The position numbers were made by a program, and so were the translations under genes. Below are positions 1 through 6,877 of a stretch of 8,241 nucleotides of DNA, in pieces. Below the pieces are notes generated by a model, which worked only from the letters and a program-made list of their open reading frames with translations, ran no database searches and was not told the origin of the DNA. Source of the stretch: an uncultured Clostridia bacterium (GTDB lineage: Bacteria > Bacillota > Clostridia > Tissierellales > Peptoniphilaceae); NCBI GenBank assembly GCA_947254025.1, contig CAMYBS010000036.1:1-8241 (forward strand), given 5' to 3'. Positions within the stretch are counted from its first letter, which is position 1; each line of letters begins with the position of its first letter.

Positions 1-349
1 GTAGGTGCATGCCACGTCCGTCACCACTTACAAATTCTATGTGCTTTTCGTCAACGAAGCCCGTCCAGATCTCTCTGTCTTCGACATAGGATGACGCAGA
101 GCCATAGATTGCGCCTTTAACGTATTTTAATGTCTCTTTATTCTTGCTAATGGTCTTGCCACTATCATCATTATCATCATCATTATCATCATCTTTTTTA
201 TCCTCTGTCTTTGCGCTTGTCTCTTTATTTTCTTCTTTTGTTTCTTTTGTATCACTTGTATCTTTTGTATCACTCGTCTTTTGGCAGCTACTTAATAAGA
301 GCACCGCCATTAGCATAAATATAATTATGCTTTTAGAAATCTTTTTCAT
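1..349 (-). CDS. Lipoprotein, N-terminal part (3' end outside window), paralogue of the 5264-6775 lipoprotein
   Basis: The ATG at 349-347 follows GGAG (361-358) at 8-base spacing, and the frame stays open to the window edge (116 codons visible). The product starts MKKISKSIIIFML and has a type II signal peptide with lipobox LSSC, so Cys22 should be lipidated and the protein anchored outside the cytoplasmic membrane. A low-complexity Lys/Glu/Thr/Asp linker follows, ending in a run of Asp and Asn encoded by GAT/AAT triplets. From the SGKTISK motif onward it closely matches the lipoprotein at 5264-6775 (shared ETLKYVKG, SSYV, EIW, FVDEK, GMHL). The RBS and first codons are also nearly identical, so the two are duplicates. 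No enzymatic motif is visible and the function is unknown. An upstream GTG (358) lies inside the RBS and is rejected as the start. It has its own promoter region at 391-435. Confidence 0.88.
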   Translation of the reverse strand, partial: MKKISKSIIIFMLMAVLLLSSCQKTSDTKDTSDTKETKEENKETSAKTEDKKDDDNDDDNDDSGKTISKNKETLKYVKGAIYGSASSYVEDREIWTGFVDEKHIEFVSGDGRGMHL

Positions 350-390
350 AATTCTCACTCCTTTTAAAATTATCTTATCATTCTAAGTAT

Positions 391-435
391 ATTATAAAAT
401 TAAATTTACTTTAGCACATCACCCAAACGGGTGAT
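391..435 (-). promoter_or_regulatory. Candidate regulated promoter: 18-bp dyad plus -10 box before the lipoprotein at 1-349
   Basis: On the minus strand the dyad ATCACCCGTTTGGGTGAT (435-418) is followed, 21 bases on, by TATAAT (396-391), giving a predicted start near 384 and a leader of about 35 bases. The hexamer 17 bases upstream of the -10 (ATGTGC) is a poor -35. The dyad centre falls near -42. The same arrangement occurs at 4290-4334 and 6878-6922. On the plus strand the dyad is followed by a T run, so a plus-strand terminator is an alternative reading. Confidence 0.5.
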
Positions 436-456
436 TTTTTTAAAATTTTTGCAATA

Positions 457-513
457 GATTTTAAATACTTTATATTTAAAATCGCAAGAAAATTTACGTA
501 AGTTAATTTTCTT
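457..513 (+). repeat. Twin-hairpin repeat unit, GC-linked type (copy 1)
   Basis: Hairpin 1 has 11-base perfect arms (457-467 GATTTTAAATA and 473-483) around 5 bases. Hairpin 2 starts after the linker GC (484-485), with 12-base arms (486-497 AAGAAAATTTAC and 502-513) around a GTAA loop and one T-T mismatch. It lies in the spacer between the terminator at 621-652 and the promoter at 391-435. Hairpin 2 is identical to the copies at 7359-7386 and 7396-7423. Orientation is given by the strand on which loops read GNRA. Confidence 0.85.
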
Positions 514-534
514 TATTTTTGTACTTTTTTTAGA

Positions 535-592
535 AAAATTTATTATGAAAATAATAAATTTTACAAGAAAATTTTTGTGAATAAATTTTCTT
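535..592 (+). repeat. Twin-hairpin repeat unit, AC-linked type (copy 2)
   Basis: Hairpin 1 has perfect 12-base arms (535-546 AAAATTTATTAT and 551-562) with loop GAAA. The linker is AC (563-564). Hairpin 2 has 12-base arms (565-576 AAGAAAATTTTT and 581-592) with loop GTGA and one T-T mismatch. Both loops fit GNRA. The closest relative is 6929-6986, which has a different but still fully paired first stem. Confidence 0.85.
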
Positions 593-620
593 CAAAATAT
601 TTTGCCATTGCCATTTGCAT

Positions 621-652
621 AAAGAAAAGCGCCCCCATAATTATAGGAGCGC
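621..652 (-). terminator. Rho-independent terminator of the stalk/SPFH/zinc-ribbon operon
   Basis: Thirty-eight bases after the stop at 691, the minus strand reads GCGCTCC (652-646), a self-complementary AT loop region, GGGGCGC (635-629), then TTTTCTTT (628-621). The stem needs a G-U pair (648 with 633) that forms only in minus-strand RNA, which fixes its direction. It should end transcription of the operon starting at 4240. Confidence 0.85.
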
Positions 653-690
653 CTCTCTAGTGATATGAATTATGAAAAAGCATAAGTAAT

Positions 691-2256
691 TTATTTTTCT
701 AAATCTTTATTTTTATTATTAGAATTTTTATCTCTCTCGTCAAGGGTGTCGTTGAGTTTTTTCTTATTTTTTTCTACTTCATCAAGTAGACCCTTGTCGA
801 TGACTTTCTTAAGCTCTTTGTGTTTATTTAGATCATGCTTATTGCCCTTAAGCTCGGAAGCATTTTCTCCTTCGATACGATCTTTTCTTAGACCAGTAAG
901 CTTCCTAATGAATCTATCTTCACGGACGAGATTTTTAATCTCATGCTTGGTCTCGTTCTCGTAGTGGTGCCTTTCGTCGATATTTCTATATCTTAAGTAG
1001 TTAGTGTAGTAAAAAACGAAGCCTGAAACTAAGAGGATCCAAGCGAAATCCCTATGTTCTTGGATTATTGTATCGTTAAAAACTTCCATAGCGGCGATTA
1101 TCCTTAGGAAAAAGGCCGCAATACCGCCAAAGATCTCGACTAGTACTGAGTACATAAATAGTTTTTTGAAGTTTATAGGGACGCTCCCCATGGTCTCTTT
1201 GGTTCTAGCATTTACTGCGACGTAGTGAAGTAGGTTCTTGCCCTTCTTCTTTTGCATGTAGCTATATAACCACACTGGTAGGTAGGCGGCTTTCCACGAG
1301 TCGCCCTTGACCTTATAGTCTTCACTGTCCCATCTAACGCCTCTGTCGTAGTCCTCTATGGTCTCTTTGGCTGCAAGCCTTGCAACGTCGGAGCTTTGTG
1401 CCTCTACTGTATCTCTTAATGCATCGATATTGCTATCTCTCTTCTCTGATGTGTAGCCACTCATGTAGTTTGCGTTAAATTTCACGCAATTTTCTGTGTC
1501 AAATGGCATGATCGCATTTATAATATTTGTAGTCTTTTCCTTTGACATATAATCAAGTTTGTCGCTGCTCGCCTCTATCGATAAATCGTCTATGAATATA
1601 TCGAAGTCTCTCTCGACTTCGTAGCTGTTTGCGTCGTACTCGGTATGCGTTTTGTCATCCTCTTTGACCTGGTAACGCGCTGTCTCTATCTGGCCTTCGC
1701 CAGAAAGATTCATGTGGGCGTTGACATCAACTAGCATGTATGGCAAATAGACGCCGGAGATGTTTTCTGTAGTGAACTCTCTCGAAAATGTCGGATGAGC
1801 GAAGAACCTTCTCTTCTTAACGAATTTACCTATCTCTTCTTGGGCTTCTGCCTTTGTGACCTTAAATGGCAAGATTACGTCAGGCACTGCGCCATTGTCA
1901 ATAACATTGTTAATGGATAGGGTGTTTCTACACCAGTGGCATCTCGCCTGCGCGCCCGTGTTTGTGTCAACAACTACTTCTGCGCCGCAGCTCTCGCACT
2001 TAAGTGTGATCATGCTATCTGCCGCCTCATTGATGTCGGCTGCCCCTGTGCCCATGGTAGTGCCTTCAAGTGTGCTTATATCTGCATCTTCGGGTGCTAG
2101 CTCTGGCTCAAACTCGTGTCTACAAAAATTACATCTAAGTTTACCTGTCTTGGTATTGGTCGAAATGTCTGTCGAGCCGCACTTAGGACACTTGACTTGA
2201 CCGTCTTTGAGATCACTCGTCATATCTCTAATTTTAATATCTTCATCTATAGTCAT
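691..2256 (-). CDS. Double zinc-ribbon (TFIIB-type) membrane-anchored protein, YdjG-like
   Basis: The 521-residue product begins with two zinc ribbons, each with two CxxC pairs: Cys23/26 with Cys42/45, and Cys87/90 with Cys106/109. A mixed alpha/beta region with several Trp and Tyr follows (about 125-360), then two membrane segments (about 366-388 and 403-421) and a long, highly charged, probably helical tail (about 425-521). The start is supported by AGAGGTGATC just upstream, whose first bases overlap the TAG stop of the SPFH gene, leaving a 10-base gap and suggesting translational coupling. In Bacillus subtilis, zinc-ribbon membrane proteins of this kind (YdjG/YdjH) are encoded beside the SPFH protein YdjI and PspA in an envelope-stress locus. 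By analogy it may anchor the SPFH protein at the membrane. Automatic annotation may label such proteins PriA-like because of the zinc ribbons, but no helicase motifs are present. Family assignment is by architecture and neighbour. Confidence 0.85.
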   Translation of the reverse strand: MTIDEDIKIRDMTSDLKDGQVKCPKCGSTDISTNTKTGKLRCNFCRHEFEPELAPEDADISTLEGTTMGTGAADINEAADSMITLKCESCGAEVVVDTNTGAQARCHWCRNTLSINNVIDNGAVPDVILPFKVTKAEAQEEIGKFVKKRRFFAHPTFSREFTTENISGVYLPYMLVDVNAHMNLSGEGQIETARYQVKEDDKTHTEYDANSYEVERDFDIFIDDLSIEASSDKLDYMSKEKTTNIINAIMPFDTENCVKFNANYMSGYTSEKRDSNIDALRDTVEAQSSDVARLAAKETIEDYDRGVRWDSEDYKVKGDSWKAAYLPVWLYSYMQKKKGKNLLHYVAVNARTKETMGSVPINFKKLFMYSVLVEIFGGIAAFFLRIIAAMEVFNDTIIQEHRDFAWILLVSGFVFYYTNYLRYRNIDERHHYENETKHEIKNLVREDRFIRKLTGLRKDRIEGENASELKGNKHDLNKHKELKKVIDKGLLDEVEKNKKKLNDTLDERDKNSNNKNKDLEK

Positions 2257-2266
2257 AAGATCACCT

Positions 2267-3484
2267 CTATATGCCTAGTAAGTCTTTTTTCGCTTTGTCA
2301 AATTCCTCTTGTGTAATAACCTCAGCGTCAAGAAGTTTTTTCATCTTGATAAGTTTTTCAGTCGGATCCTCTTGTGGAGCCGCTTGTGGAGCCGCATTTT
2401 GTCCGCCACCTGCCTGTGCTGCACCAAAGTTTGGCTGATAAGTGCTTTGGCCTGGATTTTGCTGAGTCGCTCCCATCATATTACCTGCTGCGTTCATGCC
2501 CATGCCCATGAAGGCCATGTTAGCGCCGCCACCATTTTCCCCAGCAGCCTGCATGCCTCTTGCTGCTGCTTGTTGGAAGAAGGAGTTGCCACGTGCACCT
2601 GATAAGGCATCCGCTTTCTTAACGTCTGACATAAGTACTTTAGTGTCTTCGTCATACTCTATAGCAAGTATCGCAGTCTTTGCTATTTCAAGACCTCTTG
2701 TGGATCTCCACTCATAACCATCTTCAACTGCGTCAGATAGTGACTTAGCAAAACCGATTTGGTCGCCTTGGATCTTGCTCATGCGATTGCCCTTTGTTGG
2801 GTCATTCGTATAGTTTGAGAAAGCTGCTGATAGTGATGAAACTACTTCGTTAAATAGCTCTTCTGCCGCTTCGTTGTCCATATCTTGGAAGTCAAAGGCA
2901 GGAGCGTTTGCTACAAGATATTTTTGCGGAACAAAGTTCTTGACGAATAGTAGTGGATCGATTATCTTCAAAGTGTAAGTACCTCTAGTTACGGCGCCTA
3001 CTTGTGTGCCGAAGAAGGCATCGTCCCAGTATATTTCGCTTTGTGTGCCAAATCTATTCTTAGGAATTTCCTTAAGATTGACATAGAAGGCAAGCTGCTC
3101 AGCGCCTGCTTGTCCGCCAAATTTAATTTTTTCCCAGGTAGATTTGATTAGTGAAGCGCTTAAGCCATCACCTGCGAATATGCTTTGTGAGTTAGGGTCG
3201 TCTGACGAATATATAAAACCGCCCGGCTCATTAACAATGCCAGTGATCATACCGTCTTGCATAGTGATAAGCGCAGTTCCTTCAGGAACTATAATCTTGC
3301 TGCCGTTTGAAATGATGTTCTTACTGCCCTTAGTATTTTCACCACGCCCAGCGTTTTGTCCTTGAGCTACCGCTGGAAATATACCTAAAGTGCCCGAAGA
3401 AAGATTGCCCGGTCCGTAAAAGTCCAGCCATTGGTCTGCGAAAGTGCCGCCTAAGGCGCCTGTAAATGCTCTAATAAATCCCAT
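2267..3484 (-). CDS. SPFH-domain protein with C-terminal SHOCT domain, YdjI-like ('virion core protein' family)
   Basis: The 405-residue product has no signal peptide. Its first roughly 300 residues have the SPFH/band-7 look of the YdjI family: an N-terminal GFIRAFTGALGGTFADQW-type stretch, then a beta-rich part with VPEGTALITMQDG and a helical part. Residues 300-372 form a flexible linker rich in Gly, Ala, Met, Gln and Asn. Residues 373-405 are a canonical SHOCT module (EKLIKMKKLLDAEVIT, then EEFDKAKKDLL). SPFH proteins form membrane-associated scaffolds, and SHOCT modules are short helical oligomerisation segments. The ATG follows AAGGAGG at good spacing. It lies 27 bases after the stalk-domain gene and 10 bases before the zinc-ribbon gene, its likely partner. 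No PspA-like gene is in this window. Confidence in the family is high; the precise cellular role is inferred. Confidence 0.9.
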   Translation of the reverse strand: MGFIRAFTGALGGTFADQWLDFYGPGNLSSGTLGIFPAVAQGQNAGRGENTKGSKNIISNGSKIIVPEGTALITMQDGMITGIVNEPGGFIYSSDDPNSQSIFAGDGLSASLIKSTWEKIKFGGQAGAEQLAFYVNLKEIPKNRFGTQSEIYWDDAFFGTQVGAVTRGTYTLKIIDPLLFVKNFVPQKYLVANAPAFDFQDMDNEAAEELFNEVVSSLSAAFSNYTNDPTKGNRMSKIQGDQIGFAKSLSDAVEDGYEWRSTRGLEIAKTAILAIEYDEDTKVLMSDVKKADALSGARGNSFFQQAAARGMQAAGENGGGANMAFMGMGMNAAGNMMGATQQNPGQSTYQPNFGAAQAGGGQNAAPQAAPQEDPTEKLIKMKKLLDAEVITQEEFDKAKKDLLGI

Positions 3485-3511
3485 AATAATATCCTCCTTT
3501 TTAATATAAAA

Positions 3512-4240
3512 TTATTCTAAAAATATATTTTTATACGTATCAGTAACTACGTCGTAGTGCAAAATCGTACTGCCGCTTTCGTCGATAAAGTAGTGGCCAA
3601 CAAGCTCAGCTAGGCTTTTGTCGTTTGGATTGTCCTTTCTAAGAGTGACCGCGTAGCCTTGGACCTTAGCCCCGTCGAAGTCAATCTCTTCTTTTATGAC
3701 ATCGGCGACATAAGTACCGTCCGGTAAAGAGCCCTTTTGTTTAAGTGCATCCATGATCTTCAATCCGGCATTTTTCAATGTGATAGTGTACTGATTTTCT
3801 GTATTGTTGCCTAGATAGACAGCCCTTTTCCTCTCGTCCCACTTAACATTCATATCAAATAATTCAGCCACAGCCCTTAGAGGCACCATGGTTCTGCCAT
3901 TCTTAATCATAGCCGGCACATCGATAGCGACTGGACCAGACTTTTCCTTGTCCGAGTACCAAATAGTGTCGTCACCTATGACTAGGGTCATGCTTATGTC
4001 ATCCTTGTTGATGTTGACGCGCTTTTCGCCCGAGTCGTAAGATACATCTGCACCAAGCTGCTCAGCGATAACCCTTATTGGTACGAGCACCCTCGAATTT
4101 TTGATGATGGGCGGCTGATCCGATGGAATTATGCCTTTGTTGATATATATCTTCACAGGCTCTTCCTTGGCAATGGCTGCCGTGCTTAAGATAATAAGCA
4201 TGATTAAACATAGGCAAAGCGCCTTTTTTATCCACTTCAT
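3512..4240 (-). CDS. Exported protein with copper-amine-oxidase N-terminal-like (stalk) domain
   Basis: The 242-residue product has a Sec signal peptide (Lys-rich start, hydrophobic 7-24) with a likely cut after AIA (residue 24). Residues 30-143 carry two half-repeats of the Cu_amine_oxidN1 type: IIKNSRVLVPIRVIAEQLGA with VSYD, and MIKNGRTMVPLRAVAELFDM with VKWDERKRAVYL. The C-terminal 90 residues form a small alpha/beta domain (GTYVADVI, GYAVTLR, GHYFIDESGSTILHYD) often seen after such domains and of unknown role. Despite the family name there are no amine oxidase catalytic residues; in Firmicutes this domain is a general cell-surface module. CACAAAGGAGGT precedes the ATG by a few bases. It is the first gene of an operon with the SPFH and zinc-ribbon genes and is preceded by the dyad promoter at 4290-4334. 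An exported protein heading this operon suggests a shared envelope role. Confidence 0.88.
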   Translation of the reverse strand: MKWIKKALCLCLIMLIILSTAAIAKEEPVKIYINKGIIPSDQPPIIKNSRVLVPIRVIAEQLGADVSYDSGEKRVNINKDDISMTLVIGDDTIWYSDKEKSGPVAIDVPAMIKNGRTMVPLRAVAELFDMNVKWDERKRAVYLGNNTENQYTITLKNAGLKIMDALKQKGSLPDGTYVADVIKEEIDFDGAKVQGYAVTLRKDNPNDKSLAELVGHYFIDESGSTILHYDVVTDTYKNIFLE

Positions 4241-4289
4241 AATTCTACCTCCTTTGTGTACTTTAAGTAAACTTCTCTTCTTGTATATA

Positions 4290-4334
4290 ATTATATATTA
4301 TAATTTACTTTAGTACATCACCCAAACGGGTGAT
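4290..4334 (-). promoter_or_regulatory. Candidate regulated promoter: dyad plus -10 box before the stalk/SPFH/zinc-ribbon operon
   Basis: The minus strand carries ATCACCCGTTTGGGTGAT (4334-4317), identical to the dyad at 418-435, then GATGTACTAAAGTAAATT, nearly the same as upstream of the 349 gene. Two TATAAT boxes follow (4302-4297 and 4295-4290). The second has the same spacing to the dyad as in the other two copies. The first lies 17 bases after TTGGGT inside the dyad, so it could be an ordinary promoter overlapped by the operator. The dyad starts only 7 bases after the stop of the 4342-5235 gene. It lacks a T run in the minus direction and is therefore a poor terminator for that gene. Confidence 0.55.
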
Positions 4335-4341
4335 TCATTTT

Positions 4342-5235
4342 TTATTTAAACTGTTCATGGTATTCGGTCAATCCAAGGCCAAAGTCATCAGGATGTTCTG
4401 CATCAGCATTAAAAAACGCAACAAAGACACTGTTTTCTGAATACCAGCAAACATATCTTGTCAGTTCTCCGCTTTTGGGATCCACTTCATCATAGTTTTC
4501 AAAGTGAGCACCTGGCGCGCCAATATATTCTGCTACTTCTTCATAGGTCATCCCCTGAGTTTCGTAATAGTTATCTTTAAAGTATTTAGCTATTTTTTCA
4601 AGTTCTTCTTCGCTAAGCTTTGAGATATCTCCTGGATATATATTTTGGCTTCCACCTGTAACCTCAACCATGCCTGTCTCATCTGAATATGCTACTGTCG
4701 GTTTTTCTTCATTTTCTGATACTGGGTCTTCTACATCTTCGTCAATGGCCTTTGGCATGGCCCAAGTCTCTGTGAGGCCAAAGTCATCAGGACTATCCTT
4801 GTCAGCAGTAAACACCATAGAAAGGAAGTAGTCTGGTGAATACCAAAAAATGCTTTTTGTAAGCTCTCCATTTTCATTTTCTTCATCATAGTCTACAAAG
4901 TGAGCACCTGGCACGCCAATGTATTCTTCTACTTCTTCATAGGTCATGCCCTCAGTTTTTAAATGCTTGGCATCAAAATATTCATATATTTCTTTTAATC
5001 TTTCTTCACTGAGCTCTTCGATGCCTTCTGGAGTTGTAAATATGCCTTCACCGTGAACCTCTATCATGCCCTTGGCTTTTGCTTCTTCCTTCTTTTCTTC
5101 TTTCTTTTCTGTGTCTGCCTTGTTTTTTACCTTTTCGCTTGCCTTATCTGCCTTGTCGTCAAGAGGTTTTTTACCGCATGCCACTAATGAGAAAATCATT
5201 GCCAGAACTAATAATATGGATAATCTTTTTCTCAT
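4342..5235 (-). CDS. Lipoprotein with two tandem BLIP/DUF3862-like domains
   Basis: The 297-residue product has a type II signal peptide with lipobox LVAC (lipidated Cys20), then a Lys/Glu/Asp/Ala-rich tether (about 21-55). Two copies of one domain of about 105 residues follow (56-160 and 188-295), joined by an acidic linker. Each copy has GMIEV or GMVEV, a helix with ELSEE or KLSEE, the signature GMTYEEV-EYIG-PGAHF, GELT, then WYS and DDFGL. The GMTYEEV...G.PG signature is typical of the BamE/SmpA-like fold in the BLIP and DUF3862 lipoproteins of Firmicutes. The second copy contains a Cys (263) absent from the first. The start is supported by TAGGAGGATA five bases upstream. It lies 28 bases after the lipoprotein at 5264-6775, so the two form an operon. 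Beta-lactamase inhibition should not be assumed; the usual role of these domains outside Streptomyces is unknown. Confidence 0.85.
   Translation of the reverse strand: MRKRLSILLVLAMIFSLVACGKKPLDDKADKASEKVKNKADTEKKEEKKEEAKAKGMIEVHGEGIFTTPEGIEELSEERLKEIYEYFDAKHLKTEGMTYEEVEEYIGVPGAHFVDYDEENENGELTKSIFWYSPDYFLSMVFTADKDSPDDFGLTETWAMPKAIDEDVEDPVSENEEKPTVAYSDETGMVEVTGGSQNIYPGDISKLSEEELEKIAKYFKDNYYETQGMTYEEVAEYIGAPGAHFENYDEVDPKSGELTRYVCWYSENSVFVAFFNADAEHPDDFGLGLTEYHEQFK
4351..5070 (-). repeat. Intragenic domain duplication within the BLIP-like lipoprotein
   Basis: Codons 56-160 (5070-4756) and 188-295 (4674-4351) encode the same domain. At DNA level the stretch covering the MTYEEV-EYIG-PGAHF signature is still nearly identical in both copies (around 4904-4960 and 4501-4557), while the flanks have diverged. 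This indicates a tandem duplication of moderate age. Confidence 0.8.
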
Positions 5236-5263
5236 TTTTTTATCCTCCTATTTTTCTTAATCT

Positions 5264-6775
5264 CTAACCCTTTGGCATCATATTCTTAAGTATGTCAAAG
5301 ATATTTCCTGGGTAGGCATCTCCCCCGATTAGTTTGTCCCAATCAACTAGGTCTTCTGCGTCGTAGGCTTCATCTGGCAAGATCACGCTGCCATCTTTTT
5401 GGCTGATACTTGGCGAAAACTCAAGAACATCATCTCTATACCTTATTGTGATCTTCGCGTTTGGTGCTATCTCGCTAATATTTTGACAGACAAGTGTAGC
5501 TCCAGAGCACGCGCAATTGTCCATGTAGTTATTAACCACTTCTTTTAGCTCGCCTCCCTCAGAAAGTTTTAGCTCTTTAAGCATAATTGAAGCGTTTTTG
5601 TACTTAGGCACTACTAGGTAGCACTCCTGACCTTTTAAGATCGGCGTTTCAGATCCTTCGCCATCGCCTAATGATAGCAATAGGTTTGAATCATCATAGT
5701 TAGAAAAATTATCTCTCCAAACAATTAACTTTAAAAGCGTGTCCTTAAGGCTTTCTTCGTCGTAAGCTGAGCCTAAGTAAATGACTAAGGCTTTGTATTT
5801 TTCGTCCTTTGGATCTATGCCTAATTTTCTAGCCGTCCTTATATATTCACTTGAGATTGGATTCGTATCAAATTTATTTAACTTAAGCTCTAAAGTTACA
5901 GGACCCATAAAATTAAAGTAGCAACTTTGATTAAAGATAAAATTAGGCTTGCCGACCTCGTCTATATATATTTGGCGATTTGTTGAAGCAAAATCGTCCC
6001 ATAAATGATTTAAAACTATGCCAATGTAGTTATTTGGCGAATTTATAAACGTATAATCATGTACGTCTGGGTAATACATTTTGGTGTTTAAATCCCTATC
6101 TTCCTTTAAACTATTTTCAATACTAGCAAGCACTTCATCCTTTTCTGCGCCGAAGTGCTTCATTAGATCAAAGTCGGAGATGTACTTGCCATCAGGTAGA
6201 GAAAAGTTAAATACTTCGTACGTAGGGTAATCGCCCTCCCAAAAACAGTATGTTTCAATCATAATGCTTAGAACGCTTTCGTCTTGATACACAGAGAAGT
6301 CCGCGTAAATACCTGGGTCACCGTCCTCTATCTCGCTTTCGTGCTTTTCGTATAGCTCCCTAAGGCACTTTTCAGTCTCGTCAATCTCTTTATTTGCGTC
6401 CTTTGCATCGGCGCTGTCCAAAAGCACTCTAGGTAAGTGCATGCCAGGGCCTTCCTTACTTACATAGTCTATATACTTTTCGTCAACAAAGTCCTTCCAA
6501 ATCTCTTTATCCACGACATAAGAAGACATAGAGCCGAAGTTGGCACCCTTAACGTACTTTAGTGTCTCTTTAGTCTTGCTTATGGTCTTGCCACTATCAG
6601 CATCATCATCTTTATTGTCCTCAGTTTTTGCATCATCATCCATTTTGTCCTCAGTTTTTGCATTTTTCTCAGCACCCGTCTCACTCGCTACGTCATTTGA
6701 CTTTTGACAGCTAGATAATAATAATAATGCAGATAGAAGCATAAAAATAATTATGCTTCTAGAAATCTTTTTCAT
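5264..6775 (-). CDS. Large lipoprotein, possible DUF4163/DUF3298-like ectodomain, paralogue of the gene at 1-349
   Basis: The 503-residue product starts MKKISRSIIIFMLL and has lipobox LSSC (lipidated Cys23). An acidic tether of about 40 residues includes two 10-residue repeats (AKTEDxxDDD). The remaining roughly 430 residues are a soluble extracytoplasmic part. A central segment with a run of beta strands, an aromatic-rich turn (CFWEGDYPTYE) and NFSLPDGKYISDFDLMKHFG resembles the DUF4163/DUF3298 pattern of PdaC and RsiV-type proteins; this is a weak likeness by eye. Cys residues occur late (NNYMDNCACSGATLVCQN). No catalytic motif is recognised. I chose the ATG at 6775, not the GTG at 6784, because GGAG (6787-6784) overlaps that GTG and sits 8 bases before the ATG. 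The next gene follows after 28 bases. The leader contains a twin-hairpin repeat (6818-6875) and a dyad promoter lies at 6878-6922. Confidence 0.87.
   Translation of the reverse strand: MKKISRSIIIFMLLSALLLLSSCQKSNDVASETGAEKNAKTEDKMDDDAKTEDNKDDDADSGKTISKTKETLKYVKGANFGSMSSYVVDKEIWKDFVDEKYIDYVSKEGPGMHLPRVLLDSADAKDANKEIDETEKCLRELYEKHESEIEDGDPGIYADFSVYQDESVLSIMIETYCFWEGDYPTYEVFNFSLPDGKYISDFDLMKHFGAEKDEVLASIENSLKEDRDLNTKMYYPDVHDYTFINSPNNYIGIVLNHLWDDFASTNRQIYIDEVGKPNFIFNQSCYFNFMGPVTLELKLNKFDTNPISSEYIRTARKLGIDPKDEKYKALVIYLGSAYDEESLKDTLLKLIVWRDNFSNYDDSNLLLSLGDGEGSETPILKGQECYLVVPKYKNASIMLKELKLSEGGELKEVVNNYMDNCACSGATLVCQNISEIAPNAKITIRYRDDVLEFSPSISQKDGSVILPDEAYDAEDLVDWDKLIGGDAYPGNIFDILKNMMPKG
6600..6659 (-). 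repeat. Two 30-bp tandem repeats in the lipoprotein tether
   Basis: Units 6600-6629 and 6630-6659 differ at only a few bases near the middle and encode AKTEDKMDDD and AKTEDNKDDD. A further partial unit begins at 6660. The repeats lie in the flexible tether just after the lipid anchor, a position where length change is tolerated and multiples of three keep the frame. Confidence 0.8.
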
Positions 6776-6817
6776 AATTCTCACTCCTTTTCTTTGAAAG
6801 ATATTTCTTTCTAGTTA

Positions 6818-6875
6818 GATTTAAAATATGTAAATATTTTAAATCGCAAGAAAATTTATCATTATAAATTTTCTT
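6818..6875 (+). repeat. Twin-hairpin repeat unit, GC-linked type (copy 3), in a 5' leader
   Basis: Hairpin 1 has perfect 12-base arms (6818-6829 GATTTAAAATAT and 6834-6845) with loop GTAA. The linker is GC. Hairpin 2 has perfect 12-base arms (6848-6859 AAGAAAATTTAT and 6864-6875) with loop CATT, the only loop here far from GNRA. The unit lies between the predicted promoter at 6878-6922 and the RBS of the lipoprotein at 6775, so it would mostly be transcribed, in antisense orientation, as that gene's 5' leader. A second TATAAT (6866-6861, minus) lies inside hairpin 2. Confidence 0.85.
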
Positions 6876-6877
6876 TT

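Noticed and set aside
144..386. Plus-strand open frames opposite the lipoprotein, zinc-ribbon, SPFH and surface-protein genes (for example 144-386, 746-964, 1856-2200, 7642-7935)
   Set aside because: Their products are low-complexity Ser/Leu/Phe-rich mirrors of Lys/Glu/Asp-rich or conserved genes on the other strand. They have no plausible ribosome binding sites or recognisable domains.
691..2256. PriA-like helicase annotation for the zinc-ribbon protein
   Set aside because: Only the Cys pairs are shared. There are no Walker or helicase motifs, and the two membrane segments and SPFH neighbour point to the YdjG-like family.
3512..4240. Copper amine oxidase activity for the stalk-domain proteins
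   Set aside because: Only the N-terminal-like module is present. There is no catalytic domain or topaquinone site, and the module is widespread in non-oxidase surface proteins.
4317..4334. Dyad as terminator of the lipoprotein gene ending at 4342
   Set aside because: On the minus strand it is followed by GTACTAAAG, not a T run, and identical dyads occur where no gene ends just before them.
6776..6784. Extended start (GTG at 6784) for the large lipoprotein
   Set aside because: The GTG is part of the ribosome binding site, and the ATG at 6775 has correct spacing. The paralogue at 349 has the same layout.
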